The notes beneath the pieces were generated by a model. The model was not told where the DNA came from. It saw only the letters and a list, made by a program, of their open reading frames with translations, and did no database searches. A DNA stretch of 64,000 bases from Candidatus Poseidoniia archaeon. GTDB taxonomy: Archaea > Thermoplasmatota > Poseidoniia > MGIII > CG-Epi1. The stretch is from NCBI GenBank assembly GCA_030748895.1, contig JASMLC010000007.1:27869-91868 (forward strand), given 5' to 3'. Made by a program: the position numbers and the translations under genes. Below, one piece after another: positions 50,253 through 60,196 of the stretch. Every line of letters starts with the position of its first letter. Within the stretch, counting starts at the first letter, position 1.

Positions 50253-52918
50253 TACTTGCCTCCCCCGGCGACTGCCTCGACGATGTCGTTGGCGTCAATT
50301 CCTTCCCCGAACTTGGAGCGGGTCGGGTCGACAGCGTCCTCACCGTAGCTGAACTGGATGACGGTGTTAGCCGTGTTGCGGACAGTACCATCATACTTGA
50401 CGCGCAAATCCTCCAGCGCGTTGACCAGCCGCCGCTGCATGTAGCCGCTACGCGAGGTGCGCACGGCCGTATCGACCAGCCCCTCGCGGCCACCCATGGA
50501 GTGGAAGAAATACTCGGTCGGACTCAGTCCATGCTTGTAGCTGGAGCGGACGAATCCCTTCGCCGCAGCACCCAGGTCACCCTGGTTGAAGTGCGAAAGA
50601 GTGCGCTTCTCGTAGCCGCGCGAAATCCGCTCGCCTCGAACCGCCTGCTGGCCGATGCTGCCCGCCATCTGTGACAGGTTGAGCATGCTGCCGCGCGCGC
50701 CGGAGCGCGCCATGATGACGGCGAAATTGTCCATACCGAGGTGCCAGCCGGCGATGTCGCCTGCCTTGTCGCGCGCCTGTCCCAGTTTCTTCATAACCTC
50801 GACTTCGAGCGTCTCCTCGAGGCTGCGTCCCGGCATGCTCTCGAGGTTGCCCTTGTTGTAGGAGGTGACCAGTTTGTTGACGCCCTTCATGGCGCCCTGC
50901 ATGGCGTCCTCAATCTGCAGGATGGCTTCCGGCGGGATATCTTCGTCGTCAATCCCGGTCGTGCAACCAGTCTCCATCAAGGCCCCGACGGCGAGGCGGG
51001 TGACGAGGTCAATGAACTCGCGTGCCGCGCTCGGCCCCTTAAGGCGCGAAATCTCCTCGAGGATAATGCCCTTGAAGGCGGAGATGGAGCGACCATCGAC
51101 CGGTCCGCGCAGCATCTCGCCGTTACGGATTTCGACAATCGTGTCGAGGTCGTCGTTCTCCTCCACGCTGCGCTCGGGGAAATAGACTGAGGCGTTGAAC
51201 TCCAGGTTCATGTCATCCGGTAGTAGAGCCGAGAAAATCTGCCGTCCCGACCACTTGGGGCCGCCGGTCGCCTTGGGGTAGGCTGGCTTCGGCAGTGCGC
51301 CGTGGTAGTCGATGCGCGACAGGATGCGCACGGTCTGGTCGCGGTCGTAGCTCGCGTCGCCATGGGTCAGCAGGAACATGCCGGTGATGTGGTCGTGGAT
51401 AGCGCCAATCACGGCACCGCCGAAACGGGGTGAGCGGATGTGCTCCTGCACCCGCATCAGGATGCGCGCCTCGGCGCGCGCCTCTTCGGACTGGACGACG
51501 TGCAGGTTCATCTCGTCGCCGTCGAAGTCGGCATTGTATGGTGGGCAGACGCAGAGATTGATGCGGAAGGTCTTGCCCTTCATGATACGCACTTCGTGCG
51601 CCATCATCGACATGCGGTGCAGCGACGGCTGCCGGTTGAACAGCACAATGTCGCCATCCATCAGGTGGCGCTCGACGATGAAGCCCGGTTCGAGGCGCTC
51701 CAGATTGAACTCCCAGTTTTCGTCGGTGAGTTTGACGCGTCGCCCGTCGGGGCGAATCATGTAATTGATGCCAGGGATGTAGCGCTCGGGGTCGCTGGGG
51801 TCGAAGTTCTCCTTCATCAGCCACTTCATGAATTGCAGGTTGTGGATGTTGGTGCGGACCGGGACGGTCAGCTCGCGCGCCGCCATTTCGGGGACGCCGA
51901 CCTGGTTGATGCTCAGATAGGGGTCCGGAGTAATCACGGTGCGCGCCGAGAAGTTGACGCGTTTTCCACTCAGGTTGGAGCGGAAGCGCCCCTCCTTTCC
52001 CTTCAGCCGCTGGATGATGGTCTTCAGCGGCCGCCCACTGCGGTGGCGCGCGGTGGGGATGCCGGCAGTCTGGTTATCGAAATAGGTCGTGACGTGGTAC
52101 TGCAGCAGCTCCCACAGGTCCTCGACGATGAGCTGCGGCGCACCGGCGTCGCGGTTCTCACGCAGCCGCTGGTTGATACGCAGCACGTCGACCAGTTTGT
52201 GAGTCAGGTCGTCTTCCGAGCGCTCGCCGCTCTCGAGGGTAATCGAGGGGCGTACCGAGACCGGCGGGACCGGCAGGACGGTGAGCACCATGTATTCGGG
52301 GCGCGTGGTTTCAGGGTTGAAGCCGAGCGTCCGCAGGTCGCCTGCGGGGATTTTCTCGAGCCGGCTGCGCACTTCCTTGGGAGTCAGCTTGCGCCCTTCT
52401 TCGCGGAAGGTGGTCGGCTTGTCGAGTGTGAGCTTGATTTGCGCCTCGGTGCAGTGCGGGCACGTTTTCGCCTTGACCGCCTCGCGAATGGCGCGGCGGA
52501 TGTGTTCCTGCATCGTGACCGTGGTTCCCGCCTCTGACTCGTGGATTTTCTCGAGCAGCGAGGTGTAGTGGTCGATGCGCTCCTGCGGCAGCAGTAGCCG
52601 ACTGCAATCGGAACAGGTTGACGAGAGCACGTCCTTGATGACCTTGGAGTAGCCGGAGTGGATGACCGGCATCGCGAAGTCGATATGGCCGAAGTGGCCG
52701 GGGCACTCGTCCAGCTTGCGGTTGCAGGTCTTGCAGCGCAGTCCCGGCTCGATAACACCGAGATGCATGTCCATCAGCCCCATCGGAATCGGGAAGCCGT
52801 CATCATCGTAGGTGTCGGCAGTGATGACCTTGCTGGTCGAGAGATTGCGAATTTCCATCGGCCCGATGAGCGCGAAATCGATGCTGCAGATGCGCTTGGG
52901 AATCATGTGGCGAATCAT
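50252..52918 (-). CDS. rpoA1: RNA polymerase subunit A'
   Basis: 888 residues of the N-terminal two thirds of the largest subunit. Zinc-binding sites are [18 protein letters not shown] (about 62-80) and, further on, CSDC and CPHC. The rudder/lid region has [26 protein letters not shown]. The absolutely conserved catalytic loop [12 protein letters not shown] lies near residue 455, and the bridge-helix end [23 protein letters not shown] is near residue 815. It ends at the normal archaeal split point. It overlaps rpoB by 4 nt. Confidence 0.97.
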   Translation of the reverse strand: MIRHMIPKRICSIDFALIGPMEIRNLSTSKVITADTYDDDGFPIPMGLMDMHLGVIEPGLRCKTCNRKLDECPGHFGHIDFAMPVIHSGYSKVIKDVLSSTCSDCSRLLLPQERIDHYTSLLEKIHESEAGTTVTMQEHIRRAIREAVKAKTCPHCTEAQIKLTLDKPTTFREEGRKLTPKEVRSRLEKIPAGDLRTLGFNPETTRPEYMVLTVLPVPPVSVRPSITLESGERSEDDLTHKLVDVLRINQRLRENRDAGAPQLIVEDLWELLQYHVTTYFDNQTAGIPTARHRSGRPLKTIIQRLKGKEGRFRSNLSGKRVNFSARTVITPDPYLSINQVGVPEMAARELTVPVRTNIHNLQFMKWLMKENFDPSDPERYIPGINYMIRPDGRRVKLTDENWEFNLERLEPGFIVERHLMDGDIVLFNRQPSLHRMSMMAHEVRIMKGKTFRINLCVCPPYNADFDGDEMNLHVVQSEEARAEARILMRVQEHIRSPRFGGAVIGAIHDHITGMFLLTHGDASYDRDQTVRILSRIDYHGALPKPAYPKATGGPKWSGRQIFSALLPDDMNLEFNASVYFPERSVEENDDLDTIVEIRNGEMLRGPVDGRSISAFKGIILEEISRLKGPSAAREFIDLVTRLAVGALMETGCTTGIDDEDIPPEAILQIEDAMQGAMKGVNKLVTSYNKGNLESMPGRSLEETLEVEVMKKLGQARDKAGDIAGWHLGMDNFAVIMARSGARGSMLNLSQMAGSIGQQAVRGERISRGYEKRTLSHFNQGDLGAAAKGFVRSSYKHGLSPTEYFFHSMGGREGLVDTAVRTSRSGYMQRRLVNALEDLRVKYDGTVRNTANTVIQFSYGEDAVDPTRSKFGEGIDANDIVEAVAGGGK

Positions 52919-55900
52919 GAGAGGTCCTCCAGCCGCAATCGCGCCGCGATACCCAGAGACTTCAGCTCCTCAAGCAGTAGCTTGAACGCATATGACATCG
53001 TCACGGGATAGATGGCGGTGTTGTCGCCCATGGGTGAGGTCAACACGCCGCGCCGGTCCATGTAGGAAATGTGCCCTGAACGGCTGTCGACATACTGCAA
53101 CGTTTTGTCACTCTCGTCGAGCAGCCGGTCCTTGATGACCATCGCCGCTCCGTGACCGATAAGGCAGTCGCGCTCCATCTCACCGAACCGCAGACCGCCC
53201 ATGCGGGCGCGCCCCTCGGTCGGCTGCCGCGTCAGCAGTTGCACCGGCCCTCGTGAGCGGGCGTGCAGTTTGCCGCTGACCATGTGGTGCAACTTCTGGT
53301 AGTAGATGACGCCGATGAAGATGTCGGCGTCGATGCGGCGGCCGGTTTGTCCGTCGTAGAGCGATTCACGGCCAGTGTGCTTGAAGCCGAGACCAGCCAG
53401 TTCGCCGCGCAGGTCATCCTCCTTCTCACCTGAAAAGGCGCTACCATCGATGAGGCTGCCCCGCATGGCGCCCAGCTTGCCACCTACCATCTCCAACACG
53501 TGGGCGACAGTCATGCGGCTCGGAATCGCGTGCGGGTTGATAATAAGGTCCGGGACGATACCGGTGGCGGTGAAGGGCATCCCCTCCGGCGGCACCATAT
53601 GGCCGATGACTCCCTTCTGCCCGTGCCGGCTGGCGAATTTGTCGCCCAGCTCCGGGACGCGCTGGTCGCGCACGCGGATACGTGCGATGCGCGAACCGCT
53701 CTCAGTCTCGGAGAGCATCACTGAATCGACAGTCCCCTTCTCGCCATGGCGTACCGTCAGTGACGATTCGCGCACTTTCTGCGGAGTCAGGAAATCAGTC
53801 GGCTCGGCGAGGAAACGGGGCGGGCTGGTCTTGCCAATCAGCACCTCGCGCCCGCGCAGGTCGACTTCGGGGTAAATCAGCCCGTCCTCCTCGAGGTTGA
53901 AGTACGCCTCTTCGGAGCGCGCACCACGTACGTCGGGGCCGGGAATCACGAAGCGGTCCTCCTGACCGCCGGGGTAGCGTCGCTCTTCGGAGATGTAGGA
54001 GCGCATGAAACTGGAGCGACCGAGGCCACGGTCAATTGAGCCGCGGTTGAAAATCAGCGCGTCCTCCATGTTGTAGCCGTGGTAGCTCATCACCGCCACG
54101 ACCATGTTCTGCCCTGCGGGTCGGACTCGCAGGGTATTGTAGCGCATCGCCTCGGTCTGGACCATCGGCTGCTGCGGGTAGTGCATCAGGTGGCCGCGCG
54201 TGTCGGGACGCAGCCGGTAGTTGGACTGCCCCATCCCGAGCGACTGCTTCGACATGCCGGCGCCCATCGTACAGCGCGGCGACGAGTTGTGCTCGGGGAA
54301 CGGGACGTTCGAGGTCGCGACGCCGAGGATAACCATCGGATCCACCTCCATGTGAGTGTAGGCGTGGGTCTTGCGGTTACGCTTCAGGTCATCGGCGTTA
54401 AGCGCAATCAGGCAGTTTTCCTCCTCTTCGGCATCGATATACTCGATGAGCCCGCGCTCCAGCAGGTCGTTCCAGACCACCTTCTCCGTGCCGGCATTCT
54501 CAATATCCTTGTCGGTTACGCGTAGTTTGTTGTTACGGTCTACCACCAGCAGCGGACGGCGGATGCGTCCCGGGTCGCTGTTTATAATCACATCGTCGAG
54601 AGAATCATCGTAGCGCACGTTCACCGTATGGCGGATGTGCGCCTCGCGCCGCAGCTGCCGAATCTTGAGGACGAGGTCCTTTGGAGCTGCATGGCAGCCA
54701 GCTAGGTCACCGTTGAAGTAGACCTTGCCCCAGCTCTCCTTAAATTTTTCGAGAGGCTGAACGTCCAGGTCGCGCAGTGTGCCGAGAATCTCACCATCGG
54801 GCAGGTTTTCGGAAACGTCAACCATCAGGGCCAGGTTCTTGACCAGTCCGCAGTTCTGTCCTTCCGGCGTCTCGTTGGGACAGAGCCGCCCGAACTGGGT
54901 CGAGTGCAGGTCGCGCGCCTCGAAGTGCGGCTGGCTGCGGGTCAGCGGTGAAATCACGCGGCGCAGGTGCGACAGGGTCGCCATATTGCAGGTGCGGTCG
55001 AGCAGCTGCGACACGCCGGCGCGGCCGCCTGTCCAGTTTCCGGTCGCCATGGCGTGCATAATCTTGTTGGTGAGCACGTCACGCCGTACGGCGTTGTGAA
55101 CCCGGTTATCCTTACGTTTAGCGTAATTGCGCTCCATCTGGTATTTCATATCGTTGAGCAGTGCCTGCAGACCCGTGCGGAACAGCTCCTCCATCAGGTT
55201 GCCTGCCAGCTTGAGCCGCTTGTTGGCGTAATGGTCCTTGTCGTCCGGCTTGCGACTGCCGGTCGCCAGCTCGAGCACCTCTCGCGCCATCCGGCCGAGG
55301 AAAAGCGCCTTCTTGCCGCGCACTTCCTGACTGGTCGAGAGATGCGGCAACAGGGTATTGTCGATGATGTAGTTGATGCGCTTGCGCCGGTACTCCTTCG
55401 ACTGGCCGGCGGCAAAACGGCGCTCCAGATACTGTAGCGCCTCTTCAGTCGTGAAGACCGATTCGCTCTGGTGAATCTCCTCGATGTTGGCCAGTACCTG
55501 ATTCTGGGTGGTGTCATCGGCGTTGATGGCTGACATGATTTCGTCAGCGGACTCCATCCCGAGCGCCATCATCAGCACCACCAGGGGGACCTGTCCCGAG
55601 GCGACCGGAATCGAAACCTGCAGGATGCCGTCCTTCTTCTTCTCAACTACAGTAAGGGCACGGAAGCCCTCTCGCTGCGAGAAGACCTTGGCGAGTTCGG
55701 TCTGCCGCTGGTAGCGCGCATTGCGCTCGACCATCACCCGGTTGGGCGCCAGGTCCTCGAGGCAAACGAGCACGCGCTCGGTGCCGTTAACGATGAAATA
55801 GCCGCCGGGATCCTCTGGGTCCTCCTGCTCCTGCTGGAGGATGGTGCGATATTCGGCGTCCGTGGGGGTGGACTCGATTTCGTATTTTTCCTGAATGTAA

Positions 55901-56355
55901 ACCGAATTGCGGTGCAGGTTGCAGAGCGAGGACTTGACCATAATCGGCATCAGCCCGATTTCTTCCTCAATATCCTCTATCTCGATTTCCTCTTCGATAA
56001 CCGTGAAACGCAGCAGGATGGGTGCAGCGTAGGTGAGGTTACGCAGCCGCGACATCATCGGGATGGAGTCTGACTGCGAGCCGTTAGCCTCGTAGATCAT
56101 TGGTCGCCCGACGCGGACGTCACCCAGCTTGACAACCACGTCCAGGTCGCCCAGCTCGAGCCGGATGGAACCGCGCATGCTCTCGTCAGCGCCGACGGTG
56201 ATGTTGTCGACAACTCGCTGCATCCACGGTGCGCTATTGTCGAGGTGTGGCAGGAAGTCATTGAATGAGCCGAGCTGGTGATTCACCATCGCCGCGCTCG
56301 GTCCCGCAGTGCTCTTGCCACGGAAAAATGATTTGATTAGCGGCCGCATGTTCAT
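52915..56355 (-). CDS. rpoB: RNA polymerase subunit B (unsplit)
   Basis: 1146 residues in one chain; methanogens and haloarchaea split this subunit, so the fused form is of taxonomic use. Landmarks are [64 protein letters not shown] (fork region), [47 protein letters not shown] and the closing clamp part [19 protein letters not shown]. It is coupled to rpoH and rpoA1 by 4-nt overlaps. Confidence 0.97.
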   Translation of the reverse strand: MNMRPLIKSFFRGKSTAGPSAAMVNHQLGSFNDFLPHLDNSAPWMQRVVDNITVGADESMRGSIRLELGDLDVVVKLGDVRVGRPMIYEANGSQSDSIPMMSRLRNLTYAAPILLRFTVIEEEIEIEDIEEEIGLMPIMVKSSLCNLHRNSVYIQEKYEIESTPTDAEYRTILQQEQEDPEDPGGYFIVNGTERVLVCLEDLAPNRVMVERNARYQRQTELAKVFSQREGFRALTVVEKKKDGILQVSIPVASGQVPLVVLMMALGMESADEIMSAINADDTTQNQVLANIEEIHQSESVFTTEEALQYLERRFAAGQSKEYRRKRINYIIDNTLLPHLSTSQEVRGKKALFLGRMAREVLELATGSRKPDDKDHYANKRLKLAGNLMEELFRTGLQALLNDMKYQMERNYAKRKDNRVHNAVRRDVLTNKIMHAMATGNWTGGRAGVSQLLDRTCNMATLSHLRRVISPLTRSQPHFEARDLHSTQFGRLCPNETPEGQNCGLVKNLALMVDVSENLPDGEILGTLRDLDVQPLEKFKESWGKVYFNGDLAGCHAAPKDLVLKIRQLRREAHIRHTVNVRYDDSLDDVIINSDPGRIRRPLLVVDRNNKLRVTDKDIENAGTEKVVWNDLLERGLIEYIDAEEEENCLIALNADDLKRNRKTHAYTHMEVDPMVILGVATSNVPFPEHNSSPRCTMGAGMSKQSLGMGQSNYRLRPDTRGHLMHYPQQPMVQTEAMRYNTLRVRPAGQNMVVAVMSYHGYNMEDALIFNRGSIDRGLGRSSFMRSYISEERRYPGGQEDRFVIPGPDVRGARSEEAYFNLEEDGLIYPEVDLRGREVLIGKTSPPRFLAEPTDFLTPQKVRESSLTVRHGEKGTVDSVMLSETESGSRIARIRVRDQRVPELGDKFASRHGQKGVIGHMVPPEGMPFTATGIVPDLIINPHAIPSRMTVAHVLEMVGGKLGAMRGSLIDGSAFSGEKEDDLRGELAGLGFKHTGRESLYDGQTGRRIDADIFIGVIYYQKLHHMVSGKLHARSRGPVQLLTRQPTEGRARMGGLRFGEMERDCLIGHGAAMVIKDRLLDESDKTLQYVDSRSGHISYMDRRGVLTSPMGDNTAIYPVTMSYAFKLLLEELKSLGIAARLRLEDLS

Positions 56356-56597
56356 TCTGCCACCACCAGCCGGTACGCCAGGTTAATCCCGGCGCGTCCG
56401 TTATTGCGCGAAACTTCGATGACGTCGCCTGTCTGGATTTCTTCATCTATGGCCTGGACAGCGGGGTCAGAGAGCAGGATGCGCGGCAGCTGCTCCGCCC
56501 TGACATTCAGCTCACCGAGCGCACTCTTTGCCTCTCCAGCTTCGAGTTTTCGATGTCCCGGTACCATTTTGTGAAGCCACAGTTGTTTATTGTCCAA
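56352..56597 (-). CDS. rpoH: RNA polymerase subunit H
   Basis: 81 residues if begun at the TTG at 56597. The Rpb5 C-terminal fold is clear: [25 protein letters not shown] and [15 protein letters not shown], then [23 protein letters not shown]. The TTG is preceded by a GGTGA Shine-Dalgarno-like sequence, and it preserves the family's LHKMVP start. The ATG at 56567 (residue 11) is an alternative. It is first gene of the rpoH-B-A1-A2-rpl30e operon. Confidence 0.93.
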   Translation of the reverse strand: MDNKQLWLHKMVPGHRKLEAGEAKSALGELNVRAEQLPRILLSDPAVQAIDEEIQTGDVIEVSRNNGRAGINLAYRLVVAE

Positions 56598-56641
56598 ATT
56601 AATTCACCCCTTCCCCACCTGCCTAGCACTCCTGCTATCGG

Positions 56642-56715
56642 CGGGCCTGAAGGGATTCGAACCCTTGGCCGTCCGGTTAAAAGCCGGACGCTCTACCTGG
56701 CTAAGCTACAGGCCC
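56642..56715 (-). tRNA. tRNA-Lys (anticodon UUU)
   Basis: On the minus strand the acceptor stem pairs GGGCCUG with CAGGCCC, and the D arm is GCUUAGCCAGGUAGAGC. The anticodon stem-loop CCGGCUUUUAACCGG shows UUU in the loop CUUUUAA, and the T arm is AGGGUUCGAAUCCCUU. The discriminator base is G, and CCA is not encoded. No intron is seen. It lies just upstream of rpoH on the same strand. Confidence 0.96.
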
Positions 56716-56761
56716 TTCTCTGCACCGCCGACACGCTGGAGCGGCTCGCCAAGCAAGGGGA

Positions 56762-56769
56762 CTATATAA
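56762..56769 (-). promoter_or_regulatory. TATA box upstream of tRNA-Lys
   Basis: On the minus strand GTTATATAGT would start transcription about 24 nt before the mature tRNA 5' end, leaving a short leader for RNase P. It could also serve the plus strand. Confidence 0.5.
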
Positions 56770-56783
56770 CAATTTCTGACTTT

Positions 56784-56857
56784 CAGGAGCTGACAAGGGC
56801 TCCTGACGACAGAGTCGTCCATTTGTCACCGTGGAAGCGATGCTGGAGGGGGCTTCC
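56784..56857. other. Three consecutive perfect hairpins in the tRNA-Lys/glpX gap
   Basis: CAGGAGC 56784-56790 pairs with GCTCCTG 56799-56805. GACGAC 56805-56810 pairs with GTCGTC 56814-56819 around a 3-nt loop. GGAAGC 56833-56838 pairs with GCTTCC 56852-56857. TATA boxes flank the block on both sides. It may be a small RNA or an operator region; no ORF is convincing here. Confidence 0.4.
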
Positions 56858-56866
56858 GTAGCCATC

Positions 56867-56875
56867 ATTATAAAA
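56867..56875 (+). promoter_or_regulatory. glpX: TATA box for glpX
   Basis: ATTATAAAA is centred 24 nt upstream of the GTG at 56895, giving a leaderless transcript. Confidence 0.6.
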
Positions 56876-56894
56876 CCGCGCGCAATCGCGGCGC

Positions 56895-57848
56895 GTGGGG
56901 TCCGTTACAAGCTTGGCACCTGAGTTCCTGCGCGCGACCGAGGCAGCCGCCATCGCCGCCGGTAGCATGCGCGGCTGCGGGGATAACAAAAGGGCTGACG
57001 CCGCGGCGGTAGCCGCAATGCGCGCGGTCTTCGACACTATCGCCTTCGACGGCCGTGTCGCCATTGGTGAGGGCGAGCGCGACGAGGCGCCGATGCTCTG
57101 GATTGGCGAGCCGCTCGGTTCACGGCAGGGCGACCCCGCGGCGATAGCGGTCGATATTGCGGTTGACCCGCTCGAGTGTACTAACAACTGCGCGCGCGAC
57201 GACCCCGACGCGCTCGCCGTGCTGGCGGCGGCACCGCGCGGCGCGCTCCTGCATGCCCCGGACTGCTACATGAACAAGATTGCCGGCCCGGCGGAGCTGG
57301 CCGGCCACGTTAGCCTTGACGCGCCAGTCATCGACAACCTGCGCGCAACAGCCGAAGTGCTGGGGAAGCCGCTCTCCGAAGTGAGGGTCATCGTGCTAGA
57401 GCGGCCGCGCCACGACCAGCTCATGGCCGAAATCCGCGCAGCCGGCGCACAGCTGCAACTCATCGGCGACGGCGACATTGCCGGCGCACTGCGCGCTGCG
57501 ACCGGCGAAGCCGACCTGCTGCTCGGCATCGGCGCCGCGCCCGAAGGCGTCATCACCGCTACTGCGCTGCGCGGGCTCGGCGGTTTCTTCGAGGGGCGGC
57601 TCCATTTCCACAAGCCGGAATTCCGCGCCCGCGCGGTCGAGATGCTCGGCGACGACGTCGACCGGCTCTGGCAGCGCGACGAGCTCTGCACTTCGGACGA
57701 TGCGGTATTCGTCGCGACCGGCGTCTGCGACGGCTGGCTGCCCGGCCCCGTGGCGGGCGAAGGCGGGACGACCACCACCAGCCGCGTCATCTCGGTCGCC
57801 GACGGCCGCGACGAAATAATCCGTCACGAGCACGCGCCAGCCTCTTAA
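56895..57848 (+). CDS. glpX: Fructose-1,6-bisphosphatase, class II (GlpX)
   Basis: 317 residues from a leaderless GTG. Class II FBPase blocks are present: AAIAAGSMRGCGDNKRADAAAVAAMR, IGEGERDEAPMLWIGEPLG, AVDIAVDPLECTNN, GDGDIAGAL (about 190) and GIGAAPEGVITATALRGLGG. The metal/phosphate motif usually reads DPLEGT; here the glycine is cysteine, a change at a normally fixed position that may affect activity or simply mark this lineage. It catalyses the irreversible step of gluconeogenesis and is followed 21 nt later by the aldolase. Confidence 0.92.
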   Translation: MGSVTSLAPEFLRATEAAAIAAGSMRGCGDNKRADAAAVAAMRAVFDTIAFDGRVAIGEGERDEAPMLWIGEPLGSRQGDPAAIAVDIAVDPLECTNNCARDDPDALAVLAAAPRGALLHAPDCYMNKIAGPAELAGHVSLDAPVIDNLRATAEVLGKPLSEVRVIVLERPRHDQLMAEIRAAGAQLQLIGDGDIAGALRAATGEADLLLGIGAAPEGVITATALRGLGGFFEGRLHFHKPEFRARAVEMLGDDVDRLWQRDELCTSDDAVFVATGVCDGWLPGPVAGEGGTTTTSRVISVADGRDEIIRHEHAPAS

Positions 57849-57869
57849 GCTGCGCCAGCCTCGGGGGGC

Positions 57870-58883
57870 ATGGACAGGGCAGCACTCGAAGCGACCGCCC
57901 GCGCGCTGGCGGCGCCCGGCAAGGGCATTCTGGCGGCGGACGAATCCACTCCCACGATGGGCAAGCGGCTGGCGCAGCTAGGGCTGCCCAACGAGCCCGG
58001 ATTGCGGCGCGAGTTCCGCGAGACACTCTTCACCGCGCCGGAGATGGAGCAGTACATCTCGGGCGTCATCCTGTTCGACGAGACGCTGCGCCAGGCGGCG
58101 AGCGACGACCGTGGCATGGCCGAAATCCTCGAGTCGCAGGGCGTCATCCCCGGCATCAAGGTTGACGGCGGTGCGCACCCGATGGAGGGCGCGCCGGGCG
58201 AGAAGCTGACGGCGGGGCTCGACGGCCTCGCCGAGCGGTGCGCTGAGTATCATGCGCTGGGCGCCCGTTTCGACAAGTGGCGCGCCGTGATTACCATCGG
58301 CGAAGGGCTGCCGACCAGCTCCTGCGTGCAGGCCAACGCCGACGCGCTGGCTGACTACGCGCGCATCTCGCAGGACGCCGGGCTGGTGCCGATTGTTGAG
58401 CCGGAGGTGCTGATGGACGGCAGCCACACCATCGGCCGCTGCTACGAAATCAGCGAGTGCACGCTCGACAAGGTTTTCACGGCGCTCGCGGACCGCGGCG
58501 TGCACTTGCCGGGCATCCTGCTGAAGCCCAACATGGTCATCTCCGCCAGCGACGCCGCGAACCGCGCCGGGGTCGACGAGGTCGCCAGCGAAACGCTGCG
58601 CTGCCTGAAGGCGACCGTGCCGGTCGAGGTACCGGGCATCATGTTCCTCTCCGGCGGCCAGTCGGAGGTCGAGGCGACGGCGCACCTGAACGCGATGAAC
58701 GCCATGGGCGGCGGACCCTGGGAGCTCTCGTTCTCCTACGGCCGCGCGCTGCAGCAGTCGGCGCTGCAGGCGTGGGGCGGCGCGACGGCCAATTGCGCTG
58801 CGGCGCAGGCGGCGTTCGTGCAGCGCGCGCGGCTCAACGGAGCCGCGCGCTACGGTCGCTACGCGGCGGAGATGGAAGCTTAA
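57870..58883 (+). CDS. fba: Fructose-bisphosphate aldolase, class I (eukaryotic/bacterial type)
   Basis: 337 residues of the classical Schiff-base aldolase: GKGILAADESTPTMGKR (about 18-34), ESQGVIPGIKVDGG (about 90), FDKWRAVITIGEG, VPIVEPEVLMDG, the Schiff-base lysine in ILLKPNMVIS (about 215), and FLSGGQSEVEAT with the closing SFSYGRALQQSALQAWGG. Most archaea use the distantly related DhnA-type (class IA) aldolase or the bifunctional FBPA/P, so this form suggests acquisition from bacteria. Paired with GlpX, it makes fructose 6-phosphate for transketolase. Confidence 0.94.
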   Translation: MDRAALEATARALAAPGKGILAADESTPTMGKRLAQLGLPNEPGLRREFRETLFTAPEMEQYISGVILFDETLRQAASDDRGMAEILESQGVIPGIKVDGGAHPMEGAPGEKLTAGLDGLAERCAEYHALGARFDKWRAVITIGEGLPTSSCVQANADALADYARISQDAGLVPIVEPEVLMDGSHTIGRCYEISECTLDKVFTALADRGVHLPGILLKPNMVISASDAANRAGVDEVASETLRCLKATVPVEVPGIMFLSGGQSEVEATAHLNAMNAMGGGPWELSFSYGRALQQSALQAWGGATANCAAAQAAFVQRARLNGAARYGRYAAEMEA

Positions 58884-58990
58884 CTCTTCGGCAGGTGCGA
58901 GCAACAACAATCGCCGCCGCACCATTTGACGCGGACGCCCGCCTCGATATCGCAGTCGCACTCGGAACAGCGTATGGAAGGCCGCCGTCG
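58880..58990 (-). CDS. Possible small cysteine-rich protein (start unresolved)
   Basis: A minus-strand frame ending in TAA at 58880-58882 encodes CSECDCDIEAGVRVKWCGG followed by DCCCSHLPKS. The cysteine spacing (CxxCxC, then CxxxCCC and His) is like a small zinc-binding knuckle and unlike chance translation. It fills the gap between the convergent aldolase and CDF genes. No ATG, GTG or TTG precedes the cysteines inside the gap; the first ATG lies within the CDF gene. The start shown is only the approximate gap limit. Confidence 0.3.
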   Translation of the reverse strand, partial: RRRPSIRCSECDCDIEAGVRVKWCGGDCCCSHLPKS

Positions 58991-59000
58991 GGGAGACAGA

Positions 59001-59804
59001 TTAAGCTTGCTCCAGCCCCAGCAGTTCCCGGCTCGAGTCGCTGACCAGCCCCAGCGCCCAGCGCGCGATGACGACGCCGCCAACGATACCGACCAGCGGA
59101 TCAAGGTAGGCGAAGCCGCTGCCGAGCGCCCACCCCAGCAGCAGCGCCAGGATGACGAAGACCGAGATGAGCGCGTCGGCCAGCACGTGCAGGTAGGCGC
59201 CGCGCAGGTTCAGGTCGGCGATGTCTTTCGAGCTGGCAAAAAGGCGTTCGAGGCGTGACAGGATGAAGTCGAAGTCCTCGGCGTACGACTGTGCCAGCCG
59301 GTTCCACGAGCCGAAGTCGCGCGGCGTGTGGTCGTGCGAATGGTCGTGCGAGTGACCGTGCGAATGGCCGCCGCCTTCGTGGCCCTGCCCCAGAATCCAG
59401 GCGCACCAGCCGTTGACGAAAAGCCCGATGACCGCGACCGGCAGCGCCTGCCCGTAGCTGATTTCGGGCCGTTCGACGAAGTGGCGGAACGCCTCGTAGC
59501 CGATGTAGAGCGCGACGATGCCGAGCACAATCGCGCTCGCGAAGCCCCCCAGCGCGCTGGCGCGGCTCGCCTGCGGGCTGCCCTCCTCGATGTCGGGATG
59601 CGTGCGGGTGAAGTGGTAGGCGTAGAGCGTAATCCCCAGCGCCGCGGCGTGGGTGCCCATGTGCCAGCCGTCGGCGAGCAGCGCCACCGATGAGGTGAGC
59701 CAGCCGGTGGCGATTTCGACCACCATCATCACCAGCGTAATCGCGACGACGACCTGCGTGCGTCGCTCGCCATCACCGGCCAGGCCTTGCGGGTCGCCGT
59801 GCAT
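59001..59804 (-). CDS. Cation diffusion facilitator (Zn2+/Co2+ efflux, CzcD-like)
   Basis: 267 residues. Six membrane segments are seen, with the metal site HxxxD-type residues in SVALLADGWHMGTHA (helix 2) and GAYLHVLADALISVF (helix 5). The cytosolic loop between helices 4 and 5 is a His-rich stretch with GHSHGHSHDHSHDH (about residues 147-160), typical of zinc-exporting CDF proteins. It exports divalent metal in exchange for protons. CTATAAC lies 27 nt upstream of the ATG. The ArsR gene just upstream on the same strand may regulate it. Confidence 0.9.
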   Translation of the reverse strand: MHGDPQGLAGDGERRTQVVVAITLVMMVVEIATGWLTSSVALLADGWHMGTHAAALGITLYAYHFTRTHPDIEEGSPQASRASALGGFASAIVLGIVALYIGYEAFRHFVERPEISYGQALPVAVIGLFVNGWCAWILGQGHEGGGHSHGHSHDHSHDHTPRDFGSWNRLAQSYAEDFDFILSRLERLFASSKDIADLNLRGAYLHVLADALISVFVILALLLGWALGSGFAYLDPLVGIVGGVVIARWALGLVSDSSRELLGLEQA

Positions 59805-59827
59805 TGCGTGGCGGCAGTCCGCGCCGG

Positions 59828-59834
59828 CTATAAC
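59828..59834 (-). promoter_or_regulatory. TATA box for the CDF transporter
   Basis: On the minus strand GTTATAG is centred 27 nt upstream of the ATG at 59804, between the CDF start and the arsR stop. Confidence 0.5.
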
Positions 59835-59849
59835 GGTGGCGCCGCGCGT

Positions 59850-60164
59850 TCAGCCGCTTGCGAGGAAGTCGCGGATGCTGTCGCCCAATGGCGACGCCTC
59901 GTCGGGCGGCGCGACTCCGACGCGCCGTAGCCGCCCCGCCATCTCTGCATCGGCGATGGCGTAAATGATGCGCCGGCCGTCGCGCCGCCGTCGGAGAATC
60001 CCGGCCTCGACCAGCACCCGCAGGTGGCGCGACACCGTCGAGGCATCGCGCCCCGCAACGGCCGCCAGCTGTCCTGCGTCGAGTTCGCCCTCGAGCAGCG
60101 CGCCGGCGATGCGTAGCCGGCGCACGTCGCCCAGTGCTTTGAAGAATTGGGCCTGCCGGGTCAT
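59850..60164 (-). CDS. ArsR-family winged-helix transcription regulator
   Basis: 104 residues from the ATG at 60164. The fold is standard: FFKALGDVRRLRIAGALLEGE, the recognition region AGQLAAVAGRDASTVSRHLRVLVEAGILRRRRDG, and the wing RRIIYAIAD. No metal-binding cysteine pair is visible, so it need not be a metal sensor. The promoter has a near-perfect 32-bp palindrome, an obvious autoregulatory operator, and the same sequence blocks occur at the promoter near 9.7 kb. An in-frame upstream ATG at 60230 is rejected because it precedes the TATA box. Confidence 0.85.
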   Translation of the reverse strand: MTRQAQFFKALGDVRRLRIAGALLEGELDAGQLAAVAGRDASTVSRHLRVLVEAGILRRRRDGRRIIYAIADAEMAGRLRRVGVAPPDEASPLGDSIRDFLASG

Positions 60165-60196
60165 ATAGTTGTATAATTGTGCAATTATAAAACTAT
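60164..60196. promoter_or_regulatory. ArsR promoter/operator: extended imperfect palindrome
   Basis: TATAATTG (60172-60179) and CAATTATA (60182-60189) are exact inverted repeats separated by TG. The outer arms ATAGTT (60165-60170) and AACTAT (60190-60195) extend the palindrome with one mismatch. The minus-strand TATA box TTTTATAA lies within it, about 26 nt from the ATG at 60164. Confidence 0.6.
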
